From the NCBI GenBank assembly GCA_963717475.1, contig OY970337.1, forward strand, positions 1,674,001 to 1,738,000: a stretch of 64,000 bases of DNA. The letters run 5' to 3'. Both the position numbers and the translations under genes were made by a program. Numbering within the stretch: position 1 is the first letter of the stretch; every line of letters starts with the position of its first letter. Shown here in pieces: positions 58,695-64,000 of this stretch. The notes below the pieces were generated by a model. The model was not told the DNA's origin and did no database searches. It worked only from the letters and a program-made list of their open reading frames with translations. Origin of the DNA: AC-32 sp963717475. Its GTDB lineage: Bacteria; Actinomycetota; Thermoleophilia; Gaiellales; Gaiellaceae.

Positions 58695-61034
58695 TTACTT
58701 CTTGTCCGAGATGAGCACGCGCAGGTGCTCGCCGAGCCCGAGGCGCTGAGCCTCGGCGACCGCGTCACTGCGGCTCGACACGCCGAGCTTGCGGTAGACC
58801 GAGATCGCCTGCGTCTTGATCGTGTTCCGCGAGACGTAGAGCTGCTCCGCGATCTGGCGGAAGGAAAGGTGGGTCGCCAGAAGCGGAAGGAGGCGCAACT
58901 CGGCCGGGGTCAGGCCGGTCGCGCCTCCCCCACGCTCGGGGACGGCATCTGCCTCGTGCCGCAGTTCGTCCGCGGCCGCGGCCAGCGTTTCGAGCCCGGG
59001 GGCTCGCTCGAGAATGCCGTCGATCTCGTCGAGCAGCTCCTCGAGCGCGCGGCTGTCTCGAAGGGTGACGAAGCCGTGCCCGAGCTCGATTCTCGTTTGG
59101 ACGGCAAGCCAGGGGATAGCGAGGGTCAGCTGGGGAAGCAGCGCCTGCGCAGCGTCCAGGCAGGCCCGTGCCTCGTTCCACCGGCCGCGGTGGAGAAGCA
59201 TCTGGGCGGCCGTGGCCTGCTCGAGTGCGCGCGCAGGCGCATCCTCGACGTGTGAGCCGTCCATGACCTCGGTTGCGTCTCGCGAGAGCTCCTCGGCGAG
59301 GTCTTGATTGCCTGTCTTCGCGGCGAGCAGCGCGCGTTCGGCGAGCGCCACCACCCGGGTTTCCGCCGAGTCGTGCTCCTCCGCGCAGGCTGCCGCCGAG
59401 GCGAGAACCTCGTCTGCCCGTTCGTTCTCGCCGAGGAGCAGCAGCGCCGCCCCGCGAGCGAGGAGCGCGCTCGGACGCCAGTTGCTCTCCGGCGCGAGCC
59501 CCGCGAGGCCGACCTCGGCGTCGGCGAGCATCTGGACCGCTCCCTGCCGGCACATCCACGCGCGCATCACTGCGATCCAGGGCGCGACCGAGCGACTTCC
59601 GTCGGGTAGCCGGCTGCGATTCCTTCCGCGGGCGCCCGCGTCGAGCCAGGCTTCGGCCTGCTCCAGGTCGCCGCGAAGCGCGTGGACGCGGCAGCCGTGA
59701 AGTGCCACCGCCGGGTGCTGTTCGAGCAGCCCGGCCCTGTCGAAGCGCTTGAACCAGTCCTCGAGCTTCGCGACACGGCCGGACTGGTAGACCCGGGGGG
59801 CGATCGCCGCAAGGATCTCGGCTGCTCGGTCGCTGTCGCCGGCTGCGAGGGCGTGCTCGAGTGCGGTCTCGTCGTCTCCCGTCGCCGCGAACCAGTCGGC
59901 GGCGCGGGCGTGGAGGACCGGAACGAGCTCGGGCTCGTGCTCGGCGAGCTCGCGCTGGAGAAGCTCCCGGAAGAGGTGGTGGTAGCGGTACGACTCGCGC
60001 CGGCTGTCGAGCGGAATCAGGAAGAGGTTCGCGCGCTCGATCTTGGCGAGCTGTGCGTCCGACCCCTCGTCGTCGAGCACTGCGTCGCAGAGCGGGCCGG
60101 ACATCCGATCGAGGACCGACGTGCGGCGGAGGAAGCGCAGAGGCCCGGGCCGGAGGCGATCCAGGTACTCCGTGTGGAAGTAGTCCGCCAGGTAACGGTC
60201 GTCTCCGTGGAGCGGCGCGGGCCCGTCGCTCAGCTCCTCGCCGTCTCGGATCGAGAGCGCCGCGAGGTAGAGCGCGGCCGGCCAGCCCTCGCACTGCTCG
60301 ATCAGCTGCGCCTCCTGCGCCTCGCTCAACGGCACGCCCGTCGCGCGGAGGAGCATCTGAGCCTCCCGCTTGCTCAGCGCGAGGGCGTCCGCGCCGAACT
60401 CGACCAACCGTCCGCCGGCGCGGAGCGGCGCAAGCCGAAGCTTCGGGGCCACGCGCGCCGAGGCGACCAGCATCGAGCCCTTCGCCTCGTCGTCGATCAG
60501 GGCTCCGACCGTCTCCAGCACGCCACGTGAGTGGAGAAGGTTGAAGTCGTCCAGCACGAGCACGACGGGGGCGCGGGCCGCAAGCTCCGCGGCCAGGCGC
60601 GGAACGGCCCTCGACCAGATCGACGGCGCAGAGACACGCAGAGCGTTCAGCAGGCGATCGTCCAGCGGCCCTTCCCGCATGAGTGCCGCCGCGATGTGCC
60701 TGAGCAGGACGACGGGGTCGTTGTCACGCTCGTCCACCGTGACCCAGACGAACGTGCGGGGATCGCGCTCCGCCCACTGGGCGAGCAGCGTCGTCTTGCC
60801 GTAGCCGGCGGGCGCGACCAGCGTCGCCACCGGAGTCGTCGTGGCTCGAAGTCGATTGACGAGCGCCGTCCGCGACACCATCCCGGCGCGCAGCGCCGGA
60901 ACGAGCACCCTGGACTCGAGAAAGTCGAACGGCGGCTCGAGAAGGACTGGGTTCGGCCGCCCGCCAGCGTCCTGGACGCGCCGCGGCGCCCCCACCACGG
61001 CCAGCGCCCGCTTCGTCCCGGCTCCTCTGGTCAC
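58695..61034 (-). CDS. large ATP-binding LuxR-family regulator (LAL / MalT-like)
   Basis: 779 residues. An STAND-type ATPase domain follows the N-terminus, with Walker A VAPAGYGKTTLLAQW near residue 55 and Walker B VVLVLDDFNLL near 145; a long TPR-like helical region (about 350-690) with repeated Ala-rich helices precedes a C-terminal LuxR helix-turn-helix, LTPAELRLLPLLATHLSFRQ plus IAEQLYVSRNTIKTQAISVY. Such regulators bind an inducer through the TPR region. GTG 61034 is used because upstream codons are not conserved, and the promoter at 61080-61108 lies upstream. It may respond to the same signals as the adjacent two-component genes. Confidence 0.88.
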   Translation of the reverse strand: MTRGAGTKRALAVVGAPRRVQDAGGRPNPVLLEPPFDFLESRVLVPALRAGMVSRTALVNRLRATTTPVATLVAPAGYGKTTLLAQWAERDPRTFVWVTVDERDNDPVVLLRHIAAALMREGPLDDRLLNALRVSAPSIWSRAVPRLAAELAARAPVVLVLDDFNLLHSRGVLETVGALIDDEAKGSMLVASARVAPKLRLAPLRAGGRLVEFGADALALSKREAQMLLRATGVPLSEAQEAQLIEQCEGWPAALYLAALSIRDGEELSDGPAPLHGDDRYLADYFHTEYLDRLRPGPLRFLRRTSVLDRMSGPLCDAVLDDEGSDAQLAKIERANLFLIPLDSRRESYRYHHLFRELLQRELAEHEPELVPVLHARAADWFAATGDDETALEHALAAGDSDRAAEILAAIAPRVYQSGRVAKLEDWFKRFDRAGLLEQHPAVALHGCRVHALRGDLEQAEAWLDAGARGRNRSRLPDGSRSVAPWIAVMRAWMCRQGAVQMLADAEVGLAGLAPESNWRPSALLARGAALLLLGENERADEVLASAAACAEEHDSAETRVVALAERALLAAKTGNQDLAEELSRDATEVMDGSHVEDAPARALEQATAAQMLLHRGRWNEARACLDAAQALLPQLTLAIPWLAVQTRIELGHGFVTLRDSRALEELLDEIDGILERAPGLETLAAAADELRHEADAVPERGGGATGLTPAELRLLPLLATHLSFRQIAEQLYVSRNTIKTQAISVYRKLGVSSRSDAVAEAQRLGLGEHLRVLISDKK

Positions 61035-61079
61035 GAAGTCACCGTCAGTCCGCTGGCAGGGCGGCCACCATAGCCGTCG

Positions 61080-61108
61080 AGTATTCCTTTCGGCTTTACA
61101 AGCGACAA
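61080..61108 (-). promoter_or_regulatory. promoter of the LAL regulator
   Basis: On the minus strand TTGTCG (61103-61108), a 17-base spacer and AATACT (61080-61085) form a sigma-70-type promoter 45 bases upstream of GTG 61034, in the 166-base gap before the response-regulator gene. Confidence 0.5.
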
Positions 61109-61200
61109 TGGAGCCGTCAGGTGTCTTCGCGGTGGCCGTCCTCGGCGCCGTGGTCGTGCCGACACCACTACTTGCGAACCACGTCGGTATGGCGGACGTC

Positions 61201-61899
61201 TCAGGCGGACACGGCCTGAGAGTCGTCCGCGGCGCCGTCCGCGGCGAGGCCGTTTCGCACGGCCCAGAGCGCAAGCTGAGTACGAGAGCTGAGGCCGAGC
61301 TTCGCCAGGATGCTCGACACATGCGACCGCGTCGTCCGCTCGGTGATCGCGAGCTCGCGGGCGATCGCCTTGTTCGCGTTCCCGGCGCCGACGAGGCCGA
61401 GCACCTCGAGCTCGCGCGACGTGAGCGAGGCAGCCGGATTGCCCGTCCCGCCCTGCGGCGCCCCCACGAGCGACCGGGTGACGGCGGCGTCGAGCTGCAG
61501 CTCGCCGCGGTGCGCCGCCCGCAGGGATGCTGCCACCTCGTCCGCGTCGGCGTCCTTGAGCAGGTACCCGGAAGCGCCGGCATCGAGGGCCGAACGCACG
61601 TGCCGCCCATCTCCGTAGGACGTCAGCACGACCACCGCGACGTCGTCGTACCGTTTACGGATCCGGCGAGTCGTCTCGACTCCGTCGACGGGCTCCATCT
61701 TCATGTCCATCAAGACTACGTCGGGACAGCGCCCCTCGGCGTCGAGACGCTCGAGCGCGGCGAGCGCCTCCTGTCCGCCGCCGACGTCCGCGACCACGTC
61801 GAGGTCCGGCTCGCTCCCCAGGAAGGCGAGGAGGCCGCGGCGCACCACGGCATGGTCGTCGACGACGAGAACCCGGATGGGCCGGGCGTCAGGCTCCAT
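61201..61899 (-). CDS. NarL-type response regulator
   Basis: 232 residues. Receiver: VLVVDDHAVVRRGL with the acidic pair, the phosphorylation Asp in VVLMDMKMEPVDG near residue 61, Thr/Ser in VVVLTSYGD and Lys in GYLLKDADADEV. The LuxR helix-turn-helix is LTSRELEVLGLVGAGNANKA followed by IARELAITERTTRSHVSSIL. The ATG at 61899 overlaps the last 11 bases of the upstream MASE1 kinase, so the two are a coupled pair. Confidence 0.93.
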   Translation of the reverse strand: MEPDARPIRVLVVDDHAVVRRGLLAFLGSEPDLDVVADVGGGQEALAALERLDAEGRCPDVVLMDMKMEPVDGVETTRRIRKRYDDVAVVVLTSYGDGRHVRSALDAGASGYLLKDADADEVAASLRAAHRGELQLDAAVTRSLVGAPQGGTGNPAASLTSRELEVLGLVGAGNANKAIARELAITERTTRSHVSSILAKLGLSSRTQLALWAVRNGLAADGAADDSQAVSA

Positions 61900-63493
61900 C
61901 GGCGGCCGCCGCCGCGACGGGCGTCTCGACTCGAATCCGGGTTCCGAGCCCTGGCGCGCTGACGATGCTCAGCCGCCCGCCGATGTCGGTCGCGCGGCCG
62001 CGCATCGACTCGAGCCCGTAGTGGCCCGGGTGTCGCCGTCCGGGATCGAAGCCGCGGCCGTCGTCGGAGATCTCGAGGAGGACGCGGTCGGCGTCGACGT
62101 CGACGCGGAGGGACGCATGCGCCGCGCGAGCATGCTTGACGACGTTCGTCAGGGCCTCACGGCCGATCGCGAACAGTTGCGCCTCGGCGTCGCGCGAGAT
62201 CGGCAGGTGCCCGATCGGGCCCTCGATGCCGACGGCGAGCGCCGTCCCATCGCAGCGGTCCTCCGCACACTCGTGCAGCGCGGCCACGAGCCCGTCCTCG
62301 ACGGGATCTCGCCGAAGCTCGTAGATGAGGCTTCGCATCTCGCTCTGCGCCGTCCTCGTCAGCTCGCCGATGGCGGCGAGCGCATGGGCGAGCGGCTGCG
62401 ACGGGCCAACCTGCCCGTCGCGCAGCGCCTTCTCTGCCGTCCGCGTCTGCAGGATCGTCGAGAACAGAGCCTGGGAGACGGAGTCGTGCAGGTCGCGCGC
62501 GATCCGGTGGCGCTCTTCCAGCGCCTCCTCCCCCTCGTGCCGTTTCGCCTCGATGAGCGCCGCGGTCGAGCGCTCGCGTTCGCTGACGACCGCGCTCAGC
62601 AGCAGCGTCGTGATCGCTGCGACCGAGATGTAGAGCTGGGTGCCGAGCGTCCTGCTGTTGATCTCCTGGCGCGAGAAGACGCCCACGTCGTAGGCGGTCA
62701 TCGCGACGGTCGCGCCGGCCAGGATCAGCACTGCCAGCGTGGCTTCCGGCGCCTTGAACCGCCAGGCGGCCCAGATGAGCACCGGAAAGACCACGTACAG
62801 GATCGTGACGCTCGCCGAAGCTGCGACCGCGGCAACGGTCACTACGGCGCCGAGGAGCAAACCGCCCTCCCACGTGCAGATGCGGCGGAGCGTCGCGAGC
62901 GGCGCGCGCGCCCAGACGACCATGAAGGGAACGACCACGAGTGCCCCCGAGAGGTCTCCGAGCCACCACGTTCGCAGGAAGGTGGGGCTTTGCGACAGGG
63001 AGATCACTCCCGTCCCCAGCATCGAGAGCGTGCCGGCCGCGGCACTGATCGCCGTCCCGAGCGCGAGCGCGCCGAACATGCCGGTCACCTGCTCGACCCG
63101 GTCGAGCTCCGCGCGGCGCCCGATCAGTCGGTGCATCAGGGCGGCGCCGACGACGATCTCGGCCATGTTGCCGAGCTGCTGCCCGACGAGCGCCGCCGCA
63201 GGCAAGGAGTGGTGGCCGAGCAGGAGCTCGAGGTTGACGATGAGGTCACCGAGAAAGACGCCGGGCCACCAGCGCAGCCCCCAGAGATAGAGCGCTGCGA
63301 TGCCAAGGCCGGCCGGCGGCCAGATTGCGGAGACCGAAGCCGTGTACTGGAGGGCCTGCCCGGCCTTCGCCGCCGCGTAGTACGCGGCTGCGAGCGCGAG
63401 GACGCCTGCGGCGTAGCGCGGCCAGCCGGTGCGTGGGCCGGACAACCAGCGCGCCGCTTCCCGACCGGGAAGGGCTTCGATTAGGGTGCTCAG
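61889..63493 (-). CDS. MASE1-type sensor histidine kinase
   Basis: About 534 residues. The N-terminal half is a MASE1 sensor with eight or nine helices (AAYYAAAKAGQALQYTASVS, then IWPPAGLGIAALYLWGLRWW and PGVFLGDLIVNL, all family hallmarks). The kinase has the His in RIARDLHDSVSQALFSTILQ near residue 325, N box IGREALTNVVKHARAAHASL and G1 LEISDDGRGFDPG. Start choice is difficult: CTG 63493 has AGGGAG well spaced upstream; ATG 63607 in the same frame is the only usual start and would add a non-conserved stretch of 38 residues. It partners the response regulator at 61201. Confidence 0.85.
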   Translation of the reverse strand: MSTLIEALPGREAARWLSGPRTGWPRYAAGVLALAAAYYAAAKAGQALQYTASVSAIWPPAGLGIAALYLWGLRWWPGVFLGDLIVNLELLLGHHSLPAAALVGQQLGNMAEIVVGAALMHRLIGRRAELDRVEQVTGMFGALALGTAISAAAGTLSMLGTGVISLSQSPTFLRTWWLGDLSGALVVVPFMVVWARAPLATLRRICTWEGGLLLGAVVTVAAVAASASVTILYVVFPVLIWAAWRFKAPEATLAVLILAGATVAMTAYDVGVFSRQEINSRTLGTQLYISVAAITTLLLSAVVSERERSTAALIEAKRHEGEEALEERHRIARDLHDSVSQALFSTILQTRTAEKALRDGQVGPSQPLAHALAAIGELTRTAQSEMRSLIYELRRDPVEDGLVAALHECAEDRCDGTALAVGIEGPIGHLPISRDAEAQLFAIGREALTNVVKHARAAHASLRVDVDADRVLLEISDDGRGFDPGRRHPGHYGLESMRGRATDIGGRLSIVSAPGLGTRIRVETPVAAAAADGA

Positions 63494-63668
63494 GGGGCGC
63501 TCCCTCCAGCCGACCGAAGCAAGCGTACCTCCGGCGCGAAGCCCGCGCCAACCCTGGCCGAATGTCTCATGCCGCCTGGGGCCTTTGCACGATGCCAGGC
63601 ACGACATCTGTGAGCGATCATCATGGTGGGCGACAAGCGTCCGCTCATAGCCCCCTTTGGCTCCTCTG

Positions 63669-64000
63669 ATGTCAATTCGTGTCGTACTCGGCGAAGACAG
63701 CTTCCTCGCGCGCGAGGCGATCGCCGGCGTGCTCGAACGGGCCGAGGGGATCGAGCTCGTCGCCGACTGCAGCGACCTCGAGAGCCTCCGGGCGGCGATC
63801 GAGGAGGAGCAGCCAGACGTGGTCGTAACCGACATCCGGATGCCGCCGGACCACTCGGACGAAGGCATCAGGCTCGCTGCCGACCTGCGCTCCGAGCATC
63901 CCGAGATCGGGGTCGTCGTCCTGAGCCAGTACTCCGAGCCGATCTACGCCAGTCTCCTCTTCGAAGAGGGGTCCGAGCGGCGCGCCTACCTGCTCAAGGA
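63669..64000 (+). CDS. response regulator, N-terminal part (cut by window edge)
   Basis: The frame from ATG 63669 runs to the right edge (110 codons seen). It is a receiver domain: MSIRVVLGEDSFLAREAIAG with the acidic pair, phosphorylation Asp in VVVTDIRMPPDHSDEG near residue 55, LSQYSEP for the switch region and YLLK at the very end. The Asp-Ser-x-Glu insertion after MPP is typical of a NarL subgroup. The output domain is beyond the window. It is divergent from the MASE1 kinase with about 175 bases between the two starts. Confidence 0.9.
   Translation, partial: MSIRVVLGEDSFLAREAIAGVLERAEGIELVADCSDLESLRAAIEEEQPDVVVTDIRMPPDHSDEGIRLAADLRSEHPEIGVVVLSQYSEPIYASLLFEEGSERRAYLLK

Noticed and set aside
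61035..61610. Extension of the LAL regulator to 61610
   Set aside because: The added residues are antisense to the response regulator's C-terminus and show no family similarity; GTG 61034 leaves room for the promoter.
1..64000. CRISPR arrays, insertion sequences, prophage genes, rRNA and tRNA genes
   Set aside because: No regularly spaced repeats, transposase motifs, terminal inverted repeats, phage structural genes or RNA gene signatures were found on either strand.

Overview
The window is about 70% G+C and tightly packed. Coding regions use many GTG and TTG starts and many 4-base ATGA/GTGA overlaps. The gene set (PimA-like glycosyltransferase, FabL-type enoyl reductase, primary sigma factor, L,D-transpeptidase, abundant LuxR-type regulators) suggests an actinobacterium, probably an uncultured Thermoleophilia-like soil lineage. 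That placement is inference from gene content, not from a marker gene. No rRNA, tRNA, CRISPR array, insertion sequence or prophage was seen.

Layout. 1-3.3 kb (+): an amino-sugar recycling operon (murQ end, nagA, NagB-II-type SIS isomerase, ROK kinase). 3.3-7.6 kb (-): CDF transporter, fumarylacetoacetase-family hydrolase, sarcosine-oxidase-like flavoenzyme, homogentisate dioxygenase. 7.7-12.8 kb (-): secreted protein, DUF2071, 4-hydroxyphenylpyruvate dioxygenase, DHA2 and EamA transporters; tyrosine catabolism is therefore split over two minus-strand units. 12.8-16.8 kb: small protein, fabL, methyltransferase, proline dehydrogenase, and a MarR regulator with a well-defined divergent operator. 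16.9-21.4 kb (+): MenG-like methyltransferase, UbiA-like membrane protein, coiled-coil protein, exonuclease VII. 21.4-26.7 kb: an unusual block of two stand-alone cyclic-nucleotide-binding proteins, an ECF sigma factor, an intracellular subtilisin, a GAF protein, a Met/Lys/Asp repeat protein and an MFS transporter fused to a cyclic-nucleotide-binding domain. 26.7-30.9 kb (-): PimA-like glycosyltransferase, flippase-like membrane protein, glycerate kinase, lipoprotein. 31-36 kb: L,D-transpeptidase, then a lower-GC stretch with a cluster of frameshifted genes (adenosine-deaminase-like, an unknown protein, a collagen-like protein, HD-GYP) and a small LuxR. 36.2-42.8 kb (-): an oligopeptide ABC operon that includes an NlpC/P60 peptidase, which points to murein-peptide uptake and recycling. 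42.9-49.4 kb: primary sigma factor, topA, PlsC, 5'-3' exonuclease, DUF6457, histone-deacetylase-like protein. 49.5-64 kb: mostly signalling (three histidine kinases, three response regulators, a large ATP-binding LuxR regulator, a MEDS/anti-sigma-type kinase) plus a collagen-like secreted protein, ZIP transporter and NfeD-like protein.

Cross-cutting observations. Many first genes have a TAnnnT hexamer ending 6-8 bases before the start codon, as expected for leaderless transcripts, whereas most exported proteins keep a clear Shine-Dalgarno sequence. A 67-base structured repeat occurs twice at gene junctions. Several conserved N-termini begin at ATC or GTC where no ATG/GTG/TTG is available. About ten single-base frameshifts are present, seven of them within 2.4 kb, so either the assembly is error-prone there or genes are decaying.
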